Notes: generated by a model not told the origin, from the sequence alone. A DNA stretch of 64,000 nt from JBGANR01 sp044222225 (GCA_044222225.1 JBGANR010000023.1:6825-70824); one strand, 5' to 3'. Numbered from the stretch's first letter, positions 25,401-34,367 are shown. Program-made: numbers and translations.

Positions 25401-25943
25401 GCTACCGAAACGTTTGACGAAGGCCGCGTTCAGGCCATCACGCCCACCTGCGAGCGCCGCGACCGCCTGGCTGAGGTCCGGGTGCACCGCGGCGTAGTCG
25501 GCCACGATCGAAGTCGCCATCACGCCCACCGCGGTCGCGTCCTGCTGCCAGATCGTCGTCAGACTCCGCAACTGCGATGCCGCGGTCACCAGGCTTGGCG
25601 TCCGCTTCTCCGCCGACGGCGGGCGGAGGGCGGCGGCCGTCGACTGCGCGACCGGATCTTGACGCGCGGGCGGTTCATCCTGCGACGGGGACGGCATCTG
25701 CTGCGAATGAGCGACGAAGCCCGGCCCACCATAGGCGTGCGACGGACCGGATGACCCCGCTTCGTATGACGAGTCCCGACGGCCGTCGTGCGCCGACCGT
25801 GCTGTGGCTCCCTGCCGCGCGCGATGCGCGTAGTCGATACGTGCGGGCCCGGCGTAATTCGCGTTTCCAGACGCCGGGGGCACCGCGACCGGCGCCGGAA
25901 CGGAGTCACCGGGGCGCGACCGCCTCGTATAGTCGATCGCCAT
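22431..25943 (-). CDS. FtsK/SpoIIIE-family ATPase, EccC-like, no membrane segment
   Basis: The 1170-residue protein has a Pro/Ser-rich N-terminus carrying two similar boxes (AIDYTRRSR and RIDYAHRAR, within the first 45 residues), a helical region, then three ATPase-like lobes. The middle lobe (about 640-890) is intact, with Walker A GGRPGSGKSV, Walker B YVVIIDEF and sensor ASQSLAGM. The lobes at about 290-560 and 900-1150 have the fold's hydrophobic pattern but lack Walker A lysines (third lobe: GSNLLVVDEHGAGT). Three tandem lobes are the plan of EccC/EssC type VII motors, but the N-terminal membrane helices of EccC are absent. It heads an operon with a ParB-motif protein, a coiled-coil protein, a WXG100-like protein and a membrane protein. 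ATG 25943 has AGAAGGGG at good spacing; GTG 25952 is less likely. Confidence 0.8.
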   Translation of the reverse strand: MAIDYTRRSRPGDSVPAPVAVPPASGNANYAGPARIDYAHRARQGATARSAHDGRRDSSYEAGSSGPSHAYGGPGFVAHSQQMPSPSQDEPPARQDPVAQSTAAALRPPSAEKRTPSLVTAASQLRSLTTIWQQDATAVGVMATSIVADYAAVHPDLSQAVAALAGGRDGLNAAFVKRFGSASFSTGYGSAMPASAWLESAEQATDRIMKAPVPWTDKGRRQLKGELDTLAQSVLGSYDATLRQFCIDMWQLMASDGAQRARRHQPTMLTGRPDAVPPPPIGPPTKASADTVITGPGPLNIYLGTVCPDGLSFGSSSSRGYESTTHQATLAQAELPLVIDLDRAGGVVVDDPSCLETAVLNLLTALPANQLAIRAFDQKRGGDSAKFLYGLGDATEKVLGGLPATSERQLDELLQGTEEHITFDAQRFLQGEHATLTEYNQAAGEVAEPYRLLILYDFPAGFYRAGHEDVDQLDRLARIVHNGPRCGVFTLIAASGQGSAPRVTDLLPEFLSGRRLPSSTLAKLQSWGGWVDLPEVVPTPRVHGDGATFKNCTIGWRFDGARPPKADVVGVLLDTVKRSLATADDVKVTPQRVLELAAQEERAQATTMRSASAERTPDLYRPETWWRGVSTARVAAHFGRIGARQVADLVIDSEVSTFGALIGGRPGSGKSVLIHAMIMSLALEYSPSELELYLIDFKEGVEFKQYAEVGLPQARLIAIEAERDFGLSVLTRAQQEYQDRAKLFPSGVAKSSEYRERTGHVLPRYVVIIDEFQQLFSRDDKLAQEAAATLEDLLRKGRAFGVHVVLASQSLAGMAALGKHVIGLIPTRIALQSNEADSRLILGEDNPDAQTLTRAGEGILNRSSGFRDANHRFQAALWDSEVRKAVLAQLVDRAAREGGTARTAVFEGHRAAEVSDLARVALMKDSGDVRRLDLPLGLPLILDPDPYRAQFRRAAGSNLLVVDEHGAGTLAVLLASVGLRGIPVEVIDYAGDDDEWAPVVEDLEYFPGVTVERRRGMRAVLNGLAETVESRHESNSMREQARILVIAGMGRARDFDPGDYDDESASRVLGAILRDGPEVGIHTVMWFENASSVRKRLGGDQLNECGLRMIGPMARDESSELADTPDGAYLKPGQAIVADVDRSTTTKVRRFASPPAGWLSGLRADGEHGG

Positions 25944-26202
25944 CTGCGGCACCCCTTCTCGACGCCTACCTGGGAGGATTCGGTACGGATCGTAGATCCG
26001 GGCGCGGTACCTCTCGCACCGACCGAGACGTTTCCCCAGGTCGTCCTTTCGAGAATCATCTACTCAGACGACATCACCCACCTCCCCGGCGGCCGGCGTC
26101 GACACCCCCCGCGCCGGCGTCATATCGAGCGCGTATCTGGGCCGTCGCGGAGACTATTGTCGCCCCGGCCCCGTACGGCGCACGATATGACGCCGCTCGC
26201 GG

Positions 26203-27402
26203 CTACGTCGACGCCCCCACCGGCCGCCGCCCCCGGAACACCAGCAGCGTGAACACGAACGCCACCACCTGCACCGCGACGAGCAGCCCCAGACCGATGC
26301 CGTACGACCGGGTCGCCTCGTCGTAGGTGGCGCCCATGACGATCGGCGGCAGATAGCCGCCCAGCCCGCCGGACGCCCCGACGACACCGGTGACGGCGCC
26401 GATCTTGTCGGCCGGCGCCTCCTTAGCCACCCAGCTGAAGACGCTGCCCGCCGCCACGCCCAGACCGAGCGCGACGGCGACCATCGTCGCGCCCGCGGGC
26501 AACTCCAGCGGCGGCGTCGTCATGAGCATGAGCACCGCGGCGATCGTCACCAGGCCCGCGCCTGCCGTGACCACGCGGGGTCCGAACCTGTCGGACAACA
26601 CGCCGCCCAGGGGTCGACCGACGACCGCCGCGATCGCGAACCCGGCCGTCCGCGTGCCGGCCTCGGTGAGGCTGAAGTCGTAGACGTCCTTGAGGAACGT
26701 CGGCAGGTACGTCGAGAACGCCACGAAGCCGCCGAAGCCCACCGCGTAGAGACCGGACAACGCCCAGGTGACGGGCAGTTTCGCCGCGCCGAGGATCTTG
26801 GGGCCGAGCGGCTCGGAGTGCGGCCGCCAGCCGGGTGCCTCACGCATCCACGTCCACACGATCGCCGCGACGACGAGCAGTCCCGAGGCGGCGATGAGGT
26901 GCGTCGCGGTGTAACCGAACCAGCCGACGAACCGCGGGGTGAAGAACGCCGACAGCGCCGTCCCACCCATGCCGGCCCCGAACACACCGGTGGCGAAGCC
27001 GCGGCGGGCAGGCTCGTACCAGCCGTTGACGAACGGGATGCCCACCGAGAAGGTGGTGCCGGCGATGCCGAGGAAGAAGCCGACGGCGATCAGCATCGGA
27101 TACGACCGCAGGTCGCCCGCCACCGCCACGAGCACGACGAACGGCGCCGACGCGATGAGCAGCACGGTGAACATGACCCGTCCGCCGAATCGGTCGGACA
27201 GCGCCCCGGTAACGATCCGTCCCACCGAGCCGACGAGGATCGGCGTGGCGACGAGCATCGACTTCTCGCTCGCCGAAAGCCCCAGCTCGGTCGCGTAGTA
27301 GACGCCCATCGGCGCGATGGCGTTCCACGCCCAGAAGCTCATCGTGAACGCGAGCGTCGCCAGCGCGAGGTTGCGGCCGCGGCCGGGCAGCGGCGCGCTC
27401 AT
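26203..27402 (-). CDS. narK: Nitrate/nitrite transporter, NarK type
   Basis: The 399-residue major-facilitator protein has about 12 helices and the NarK/NNP signatures, including a Gly-rich GFFLGIAGTTFSVGIPFVNG in TM5 and GVVGASGGLGGYLPPIV near TM11. It should import nitrate or exchange nitrate and nitrite for the reductase encoded just upstream. Its ATG overlaps the narI stop by four bases (ATGA), so it is the last gene of narGHJI-narK. About 260 bases of non-coding DNA follow before the FtsK-like gene. Confidence 0.9.
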   Translation of the reverse strand: MSAPLPGRGRNLALATLAFTMSFWAWNAIAPMGVYYATELGLSASEKSMLVATPILVGSVGRIVTGALSDRFGGRVMFTVLLIASAPFVVLVAVAGDLRSYPMLIAVGFFLGIAGTTFSVGIPFVNGWYEPARRGFATGVFGAGMGGTALSAFFTPRFVGWFGYTATHLIAASGLLVVAAIVWTWMREAPGWRPHSEPLGPKILGAAKLPVTWALSGLYAVGFGGFVAFSTYLPTFLKDVYDFSLTEAGTRTAGFAIAAVVGRPLGGVLSDRFGPRVVTAGAGLVTIAAVLMLMTTPPLELPAGATMVAVALGLGVAAGSVFSWVAKEAPADKIGAVTGVVGASGGLGGYLPPIVMGATYDEATRSYGIGLGLLVAVQVVAFVFTLLVFRGRRPVGAST

Positions 27403-28151
27403 CGTCCACCGTCCCGATCGTGCGTGCCGATGGGCTCCCAGCCGCGTCGTGCCCGTCTGTTGCCCGGCGCCGCGCGGCCGTCACGACTGCGATAGACGAT
27501 GTACGGCCGGAACAGATAGTGCAGCGGTGCCGTGAACGCGTGGACCAGCCGGGTGAACGGCACGATGGCGAACAGCAGCAGTCCGACGAGCACGTGGATG
27601 TGGAAGGCGACGGGCGCCGCCGCCATCGCGTCGACGTCCGGCTGCAGATAGAGCAGGGAGCGGAACCACACCGACACCGTCTGCCGATAGTCGTACTCCT
27701 CGCCGCCGTCGACGGCGGAGAGCACGGTGACGAACACGCCCAGCACCAGCGCCCCGACGAGCACGAGATACATGGCCTTGTCGTTGCGGGTGGTGGCCAT
27801 GAACACCGGCCCGGTAGTGCGCCGCCGGTAGACGAGGATGGCGACGCCGGCGAGCGTGCAGGTGCCGGCGACCAGCCCCGTCGACAGCGCGACCAGGTGA
27901 TAAAGGTGCTCGGAGACGCCGATCGCCTCCGTCCACGACGCCGGCACGAGCAGTCCCATCGCGTGCCCGCCGACGACGAGCGCAAGCCCGTAATGGAACA
28001 GCGGCGAGCCGATGCGCAGCAGCCGCGACTCGTAGAGCTCGGAGGATCGCGTCGTCCAGCCGAACTTGTCGAAGCGGTAGCGCCACATCGTGCCGCCGAT
28101 CAGAAGCGCGAGGGCCAGATAGGGCAGCACGCCCCACAGCAGGATGCTCAT
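27399..28151 (-). CDS. narI: Respiratory nitrate reductase gamma subunit
   Basis: NarI is the membrane cytochrome b that oxidises menaquinol and passes electrons to NarH. The 250-residue protein has about five helices, and haem-ligand histidines are visible in SPLFHYGLALVVGGHAMG (TM2) and in VAFHIHVLVG (TM5). The ATG at 28151 overlaps the narJ stop (ATGA) and gives the family N-terminus MSILLWGVLPYLALALLIGG; the longer open frame upstream lies within narJ. The C-terminus carries a basic tail. Confidence 0.95.
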   Translation of the reverse strand: MSILLWGVLPYLALALLIGGTMWRYRFDKFGWTTRSSELYESRLLRIGSPLFHYGLALVVGGHAMGLLVPASWTEAIGVSEHLYHLVALSTGLVAGTCTLAGVAILVYRRRTTGPVFMATTRNDKAMYLVLVGALVLGVFVTVLSAVDGGEEYDYRQTVSVWFRSLLYLQPDVDAMAAAPVAFHIHVLVGLLLFAIVPFTRLVHAFTAPLHYLFRPYIVYRSRDGRAAPGNRRARRGWEPIGTHDRDGGR

Positions 28152-28750
28152 CGTCGTCCTCCCCCGTAGCCGTCCAGTCCGACGAGCTCGACCTTCGGCG
28201 GCGGCGGGGCCATCGCGTACGCCTCGGTGCGATCGCGCGGGGACGGCCCGGGCAGCACGCCGCACACCGCGGAGACGACGCCCGCGTACGGACTTCCCCG
28301 TTCGGCCAGCGCGAGCCGGATCAGCTCGAGCGGCGCCCGATACTTCTGCAACAGCGTCGTCCCAGCGCGCGGCGCGAACGCGGCGAACTCCGTGACGATC
28401 GCGAGGTGATCGGGCAGCTCACCGTGCAGTTCGACGAGGAAGCCGCTGTCGCGGTAGACGCGTTTGAAGATCGCGAGCGTCTCACCGCGGCGGCGGGTGT
28501 CGCCGTCGGTCCAGTACGACAGGTCGAGCGTCTGCTTGCGCGAGAGGTCGAAGAGGTCGACGTACTCCTGCCTGCGCACGTCCGGGGCGCCTTCGGCGAG
28601 GTGGGTGAGGAACTCCTCGAGGCCCGCCGTCCCGGTGGTGTCCGACAGTGCGGCGCGCAGCGTCGGGACAGCGGCGATCACGTCGTCGTCGGGAAAGCAC
28701 AGGCAGGACGACGCGACTCGCAGCACGATCCGCCGGTTCCGCTCGTTCAT
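28148..28750 (-). CDS. narJ: Nitrate reductase molybdenum cofactor assembly chaperone
   Basis: NarJ is a dedicated TorD-family chaperone that holds apo-NarGH until the molybdenum cofactor and FeS clusters are inserted. The 200-residue all-helical product has characteristic VDLFDLSRKQTLDLSYWTDG and DTRRRGETLAIFKRVYRDSG, and ELPDHLAIVTEFAAF. It overlaps narH and narI by four bases each side. It is not part of the mature enzyme. Confidence 0.95.
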   Translation of the reverse strand: MNERNRRIVLRVASSCLCFPDDDVIAAVPTLRAALSDTTGTAGLEEFLTHLAEGAPDVRRQEYVDLFDLSRKQTLDLSYWTDGDTRRRGETLAIFKRVYRDSGFLVELHGELPDHLAIVTEFAAFAPRAGTTLLQKYRAPLELIRLALAERGSPYAGVVSAVCGVLPGPSPRDRTEAYAMAPPPPKVELVGLDGYGGGRR

Positions 28751-30465
28751 CGCCGGGCCTCCCCCGGCGCGGCGCCGTCAGACGAGTCGGCACCGGACGA
28801 GCCGCCCGGCGCGCCCCGCGACGGAAACATCCCCGGCGGCGCGCCGTTGCCGTCCCAGTTGAGCAGGTTGGTCCGGCCCTTCATCGACGCGCCGCCCGCG
28901 GGCGTCTCACTGGTCTGCCGCTGCCGCAGCGCGTGGAAGGTCTCGACGGCCACGGGCGTCGGACGTCCGCTGGCCTCGCCGAACGGCGCCGAACCGTACA
29001 TGCCGGGCCCGTCCTCGTAGTCGAGCGGGCAGGCCGTCTCGTCCAGCACCCGGGCCTGCTCGACGTGCGCCGTCGGGATGACGTACCGCTCGTCGTACTT
29101 GGCGATCGCGAGCAGCCGGTACATCGCGTGCATCTGCTCTTCGTCCAGACCCACCGAGGCGGGGATCGACGGGTCCGTCTCCCGGCCGAGGGTGACGTCG
29201 CGCATGTACGAGCGCATCGCGGCGAGCGTCCGCAGCACACGCTCGACCTCGGCGGTGTCGCCAGCCGTGAAGAGCTCGGCGAGGTATTCGAGCGGGATCC
29301 GCAGCGCCGAGATCGCGCCGAACAGCGTGCCCGCGCCCTCGGCGTCGTGGCCCTGCTCACGCAGCAGATCGACGATGGGCGAGAGCGGCGGCACGTACCA
29401 GACCATCGGCATCGTCCGGTACTCCGGATGCAGCGGCAGCGCGACCCGATAGCGCTTGGCCAGCGCGTAGACGGGCGAGCGCCGTGCCGCGTCGAGCCAG
29501 TCCTCGGGGATGCCGTCGCGCCGGGCGGCGGCGATCACCTCGGGGTCGTCCGGGTCGAGCAGCAGGTCGAGCTGGGCCCGGTAGAGGTCCTTGTCGTCGG
29601 GCGTCGCGGCGGCGGCGCTGACGGCGTCGACGTCGTAGAGGAACAGACCGAGGTAGCGCAGCCGGCCGACGCACGTCTCCGAGCACACCGTCGGCTGGCC
29701 GACCTCGATCCGCGGATAACACAGCGTGCACTTCTCGGCCTTGCCCGAGCGGTGATTGAAATAGATCTTCTTGTACGGACAACCCGTGATGCACTGCCGC
29801 CAACCGCGGCAGCGGTCCTGATCCACCAGCACGATGCCGTCCTCGGCACGCTTGTAGATCGCCCCGGAAGGACACGACGCCATGCACGACGGATTGAGGC
29901 AGTGCTCACAGATCCGCGGCAGATAGAACATGAAGGTCTTCTCGAATTCGAAGCGGATCGCATCCTCCGCCTCGCGGCGCAGTTTCTCGACGATCGGGTC
30001 TTCGTGGCCGTGCCGAATGGAGCCGCCGAGATCGTCGTCCCAATTCGCCGACCACTCGACCTTCATGTCCTCACCCGTGATGAGGGATTTCGGACGCGCC
30101 ACCGGAAAATCGTCGCCGAGAGGTGCTTCGACGAGCTTCTCGTAGTCGTAGGTCCACGGCTCGTAATAGTCCGAGAGCTCGGGCTGGACGGGACTGGCGA
30201 AGATCGTCGCGAGCTTGTGCAACCGGCCGCCGCCGCGTAGCTTGAGCCGCCCACGTTTGTCGAGTGTCCAGCCGCCGCGCCATTTCTCCTGGTCCTCGTA
30301 GCGTCGCGGATAACCCTGCCCGGGTCGCGTCTCGACGTTGTTGAACCACACGTACTCGGTGCCGGCGCGATTGGTCCACGCCTGCTTGCACGTCACCGAG
30401 CAGGTGTGACAGCCGATGCATTTGTCGAGATTCATCACCATCCCGACCTGAGCCATGACTCGCAT
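28747..30465 (-). CDS. narH: Respiratory nitrate reductase beta subunit
   Basis: NarH carries the chain of iron-sulfur clusters between NarI haems and NarG. The 572-residue protein has four Cys clusters: CIGCHTCSVTCKQAW at about 16-30, CEHCLNPSCMASCPSG, CRGWRQCITGCPYKK (Trp replaces one Cys, marking the [3Fe-4S] cluster), and CTLCYPRIEVGQPTVCSETC. The ATG shares one base with the narG stop (TGATG). The C-terminal 45 residues are a Gly/Ser/Asp-rich tail after a conserved end. Confidence 0.97.
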   Translation of the reverse strand: MRVMAQVGMVMNLDKCIGCHTCSVTCKQAWTNRAGTEYVWFNNVETRPGQGYPRRYEDQEKWRGGWTLDKRGRLKLRGGGRLHKLATIFASPVQPELSDYYEPWTYDYEKLVEAPLGDDFPVARPKSLITGEDMKVEWSANWDDDLGGSIRHGHEDPIVEKLRREAEDAIRFEFEKTFMFYLPRICEHCLNPSCMASCPSGAIYKRAEDGIVLVDQDRCRGWRQCITGCPYKKIYFNHRSGKAEKCTLCYPRIEVGQPTVCSETCVGRLRYLGLFLYDVDAVSAAAATPDDKDLYRAQLDLLLDPDDPEVIAAARRDGIPEDWLDAARRSPVYALAKRYRVALPLHPEYRTMPMVWYVPPLSPIVDLLREQGHDAEGAGTLFGAISALRIPLEYLAELFTAGDTAEVERVLRTLAAMRSYMRDVTLGRETDPSIPASVGLDEEQMHAMYRLLAIAKYDERYVIPTAHVEQARVLDETACPLDYEDGPGMYGSAPFGEASGRPTPVAVETFHALRQRQTSETPAGGASMKGRTNLLNWDGNGAPPGMFPSRGAPGGSSGADSSDGAAPGEARR

Positions 30466-33400
30466 CAGTAGGTCACCTCCTGAGAGCGCTTGCGGATCAC
30501 CGAGACCATGTCCCGCTGATTGCCCGTCGGGCCGAGATAGTTGAAGGCGTACGAGAGCTGCGCATAGCCGCCGATGAGATGGCTGGGCTTGACCAGCAGT
30601 CGCGTCACCGAGTTGTGAATGCCGCCGCGACGCCCCGACTTCTCCGCCTTGGGAACGTCGATGGTGCGCTCCTGCGCGTGGTGCACGAAGACGACGCCCG
30701 CCGGCATCCGGTGCGAGACGACGGCCCGCCCGACGAAGACGCCGTTGGCGTTGCTGCATTCGATCCAGTCGTTGTCGACGACGCCGATCACCTCGGCGTC
30801 CGCGGGGCTCAGCCATGCCGTCGGGCCGCCGCGCGAGAGCGACAGCATGAAGAGGTTGTCCTGGTATTCCGAGTGGATCGACCACTTGGAATGCGGCGTC
30901 AGATAACGGACCACCACCTGCTGCGCACCGTCCGGCCCGAGCCGCGGCTCACGGAAGAGCCGATGCATGTCGAGCGGCGGCCGGTAGATCGGCAACGTCT
31001 CGCCGAGCTCGATGATCCAATCGTGGTCGAGATAGCAGTGCATCCGTCCGGTCAGCGTGTGGAACGGCTTGCCGTACTCGATGTTGACGGTGAACGGGGC
31101 GTACCGGCGGCCGCCGGTCTCCGAGCCCGACCATTCCGGCGATGTCATGACCGGCACCGGCGCCGCCTGGGTGTCCGCGAACACGATCCGACGCTCCTCC
31201 GCCCCCTCGGCGAGATCGGCGAGCGAAACGCCGACGCGCTCGGAAAGCCGCTCGAAACCCGCCGTCGCGAGCGCACCGTTCGTCGTCCCCGAGAACGCGA
31301 GGATCGCCTCGGCCAGCTTGACGTCGGTGTCGATGGCCGGACGGCCGTCGCCTGCGCCGCCGAGCATGACGCCGTTGCGCGACGCGAGCCGCTCGGTGTG
31401 CTCGGCGATGGGATACGTGATGTTCTTGACCGTGAAACCGAGCGAATCGGCGAGCGGCCCGACGGTCGACAGCTTCTCCGCGAGCGCACCGTAGTCCCGC
31501 TCGACCACGGTGAACGTCGGCAGGTTCCGGCCGGGGACGCCGGTCGTGCCCTTGTGTTTCCAGTCGTCGACGCGCCCGCTCGGACAGGCCAACTCACCCG
31601 GGGTGTCGTGCTGCATCGGCACGGCGACGAGGTCGCGTCGCACACCGAGCCGCGTCCGGGCCAGTTGCGCGATGCGCTCGGCCAGCTTGTGAAACATCGT
31701 GAAGTCCGAGCGCGCCTCCCACGGCGGATCGATCGCCGGCGAGAAGGCGTGGACGAACGGGTGCATGTCCGTCGACGAGAGATCGTGCTTCTCATACCAG
31801 GTGGCGGCCGGAAAGACGACGTCGGAGAGCAGCGTCGTCGAGGTCATCCGGAAGTCCGCCGAGACGAGCAGGTCGAGCTTGCCCTCGGGCATCTCGTCGC
31901 GCCAGGCGACGTCGGCCGGACGCGTCGCCGCCGGATTCTCACCGCCCTGCAGTCCGGCACCGGCATCGGTGCCGAGTAGATAGCGCAGGAAGTACTCGTT
32001 GCCCTTGGCGGAGGATCCGAACAGGTTCGACCGCCAGAGCATCATCGTTCGCGGCCAGTTCTGCGGCGCGTCGATGTCGTCGAGCGCCGAGCCGAGCCGG
32101 CCCGCGGCCAACTCGGCGGCGATGTAGGCGCCGACGTCCGTCGCCTCGCCGCGTTCGACGGCCGCGGTCGCCTCGTCGGCGACGTCGAGCGGGTTGCGGT
32201 CGAACTGCGGATAGAACGGCATCCAGCCGAGCCGCGCCGACTGCGAGATCGCGTCCGCCGTGTGCACGCCGCGCAGGTGCCCCGGCGCGAGCGGCGAGGT
32301 GAGCGCGTCCGTCGAGTAGCCGTCGTTACGCCACTGACCGGTGTGCATGTACCAGTAGGACGTACCGGTCATCGTCCGCGGCGGACGCGACCAGTCGAGC
32401 GCGTTGGCCAGCGAGATCCAGCCGGTGAGCGGCCGGCACTTCTCCTGGCCCACGTAGTGCGCCCAACCGCCGCCGTTGCGGCCGAGGCAACCGGTGAGCA
32501 TGAGCAGCGCGAGCATGGCGCGGTAGGTGACGTCGCCGTGGAACCACTGGCAGACGCCGGCGCCCATGATGATCATCGAGCGACCGCCGGACTCCTCGGC
32601 GTTGGCCGCGAACTCCCGGGCGATCCGGGCGCACGCCGCGGCCGGGACGCCGGTGATCTGCTCCTGCCACGCCGGGGTGTACTGCGTCGACGCGTCGTCG
32701 AAGCCGTCGGACCACTCGCCGGGCAGACCGTCGCGCCCGACACCGTATTGAGCGAGCATGAGGTCGTAGACGGTGGTGACCAGGTGGCCGCCGACGCGCC
32801 GGGCCGGCACCCCGCGCCGGACGATCGAGCCGGAACCGTCGGGAGCGTCGAACGCGGGCAGCAGCAGTTCGACGGGCTCCGCGTCTTCGCTGCTCATCGA
32901 CAGCGCCGGAACGACGTCGCCGAGGTCGAGGTTCCAATCGCCCTTGCCCGCGTCGGCGTAGCGGAAGCCGATCGAGCCCTTGGGGATGACGGTGCGTCCG
33001 GTGGCCTCGTCGACGAGCACCGTCTTCCATTCGGCGGAGTCGACGTCGGCGTGCTCGGGCAGGTCGGCGGCGGTGAGGAACTTGCCGGTCGTGTACGTGC
33101 CGGGCTCGGGGCCGGCGTCGAGCCGGACGAGGAACGGCAGGTCGGTGAAGCGGCGCACGTAGTCGGTGAAGAACGGCGTCTGCCGCTCGACGAAGAACTC
33201 CCGCAGCACCACGTGCCCCATCGCCATCGCCAGCGCGCCGTCCGTGCCGGCCTGGGCGGGCAGCCACTCGTCGGCGAACTTCGTGTTGTCGGCGTAGTCG
33301 GGGCTGACGACGACGACCTTCGTGCCGCGGTAACGCACCTCCGCCATCCAATGCGCGTCGGGCGTGCGGGTGACCGGGACATTGGAGCCCCACATCATGA

Positions 33401-34175
33401 GGTACGTCGCGTCCCACCAGTCACCGGATTCGGGGACGTCGGTCTGGTCGCCGAAGACCTGCGGGCTGGCCACCGGCAGGTCGGCGTACCAGTCGTAGAA
33501 CGACGTCATGACGCCGCCGAGCAGCTGTGTGAACCGAGTGCCGACGCAGTGCGAGACGATCGACATCGCCGGGATCGGCGAGAACCCGACCAGGCGATCC
33601 GGGCCGTGCTCGGCGATGGTGTGCACGTACGACGCCGCGACCAGCTCCAGCGCCTCGTCCCAGGAGGCCCGCGCCAGCCCACCCTTGCCGCGTGCGCGTT
33701 GGTAGCGTTTGCGCAGCTCAGGGTCGTCGGTGACGGCCGCCCACGCCTTGACGGGATCCCCGTCGTGCTCGGCCTTCGCCGCGCGGAACACCTCGAGCAA
33801 CACGCCCCGGACGTACGGATGCCGGACGCGCGTCGGTGAGTACGTGTACCAGGAGAAGGCCGCGCCGCGGGGGCAACCTCGCGGCTCGTAGTCGGGCCGG
33901 TCGCCGCCCGGTGAGGGATAGTCGGTCTCCTGGCTCTCCCAGGTGATGATCCCGTCCTTGACGTACACCTGCCACGAGCACGAGCCCGTGCAGTTGACGC
34001 CGTGGGTGGAGCGCACCACCTTGTCGTGGTTCCAGCGGTCACGGTAGAAGACATCGCCGTCACGGCCGCCGCGACGGAAGACGACGCGGCCGTCGGTCGT
34101 CTCGTCCCAGCGGGTGAAGAACCGGCCCGTCTTCAGTAGCGCGGACGCGGCGTCGGGTCCGTCATGAGTGCCCAT
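30465..34175 (-). CDS. narG: Respiratory nitrate reductase alpha subunit
   Basis: NarG is the molybdo-bis(MGD) catalytic subunit that reduces nitrate to nitrite at the inner membrane face. The 1236-residue length fits the family. FS0 cluster ligands are seen in THGVNCTGSCSWQVYVKDG and PRGCPRGAAFSWYTYSP. The cofactor-binding region includes DWWDATYLMMWGSNVPVTRT. No ribosome-binding site precedes the ATG, and a TAGCGT -10 box lies 6 bases upstream, suggesting a leaderless mRNA. narG heads narGHJI-narK, all linked by overlaps, which supports anaerobic nitrate respiration. No regulator gene is seen next to it. Confidence 0.97.
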   Translation of the reverse strand: MGTHDGPDAASALLKTGRFFTRWDETTDGRVVFRRGGRDGDVFYRDRWNHDKVVRSTHGVNCTGSCSWQVYVKDGIITWESQETDYPSPGGDRPDYEPRGCPRGAAFSWYTYSPTRVRHPYVRGVLLEVFRAAKAEHDGDPVKAWAAVTDDPELRKRYQRARGKGGLARASWDEALELVAASYVHTIAEHGPDRLVGFSPIPAMSIVSHCVGTRFTQLLGGVMTSFYDWYADLPVASPQVFGDQTDVPESGDWWDATYLMMWGSNVPVTRTPDAHWMAEVRYRGTKVVVVSPDYADNTKFADEWLPAQAGTDGALAMAMGHVVLREFFVERQTPFFTDYVRRFTDLPFLVRLDAGPEPGTYTTGKFLTAADLPEHADVDSAEWKTVLVDEATGRTVIPKGSIGFRYADAGKGDWNLDLGDVVPALSMSSEDAEPVELLLPAFDAPDGSGSIVRRGVPARRVGGHLVTTVYDLMLAQYGVGRDGLPGEWSDGFDDASTQYTPAWQEQITGVPAAACARIAREFAANAEESGGRSMIIMGAGVCQWFHGDVTYRAMLALLMLTGCLGRNGGGWAHYVGQEKCRPLTGWISLANALDWSRPPRTMTGTSYWYMHTGQWRNDGYSTDALTSPLAPGHLRGVHTADAISQSARLGWMPFYPQFDRNPLDVADEATAAVERGEATDVGAYIAAELAAGRLGSALDDIDAPQNWPRTMMLWRSNLFGSSAKGNEYFLRYLLGTDAGAGLQGGENPAATRPADVAWRDEMPEGKLDLLVSADFRMTSTTLLSDVVFPAATWYEKHDLSSTDMHPFVHAFSPAIDPPWEARSDFTMFHKLAERIAQLARTRLGVRRDLVAVPMQHDTPGELACPSGRVDDWKHKGTTGVPGRNLPTFTVVERDYGALAEKLSTVGPLADSLGFTVKNITYPIAEHTERLASRNGVMLGGAGDGRPAIDTDVKLAEAILAFSGTTNGALATAGFERLSERVGVSLADLAEGAEERRIVFADTQAAPVPVMTSPEWSGSETGGRRYAPFTVNIEYGKPFHTLTGRMHCYLDHDWIIELGETLPIYRPPLDMHRLFREPRLGPDGAQQVVVRYLTPHSKWSIHSEYQDNLFMLSLSRGGPTAWLSPADAEVIGVVDNDWIECSNANGVFVGRAVVSHRMPAGVVFVHHAQERTIDVPKAEKSGRRGGIHNSVTRLLVKPSHLIGGYAQLSYAFNYLGPTGNQRDMVSVIRKRSQEVTY

Positions 34176-34181
34176 GTTCGG

Positions 34182-34187
34182 ACGCTA
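34182..34187 (-). promoter_or_regulatory. -10 element of probable leaderless narG promoter
   Basis: TAGCGT on the minus strand ends 6 bases before the narG ATG, so transcription would begin at or next to the start codon. I see no ribosome-binding site and no clear FNR- or NarL-type palindrome nearby. Confidence 0.4.
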
Positions 34188-34332
34188 GGGCGGTACGACG
34201 CGGTGTAGTACGGCGACGTGGCGGTAAGAGACCTTCTGCCCTTCGGCTGGCGACCTGGTACCGCCCGGGGTGATTCGTAGGTCCTCGACATCGGGGCAGG
34301 ATGCCTCTCTCGACGCCGGCGTCGCCCGATCA

Positions 34333-34367
34333 GACGACTGCAACGCGTCCACGGCCGCCCATAGGAT
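34333..34367 (+). promoter_or_regulatory. Promoter of first DUF6777 gene, shared motif
   Basis: GACGACTGC (34333-34341), ACG, 12 bases, then CCCATAGG with -10 TAGGAT (34362-34367), 6 bases before the ATG. The same blocks at the same spacing occur before the VWA gene at 37804. The mRNA is probably leaderless. Confidence 0.55.

Noticed and set aside
26145..26175. Possible third copy of the palindrome core (GGAGACTATTGTC) after narK
   Set aside because: Only about 13 bases resemble the repeat centre, and the outer arms CTCCCCGGATGTCCG are absent, so the match may be chance.
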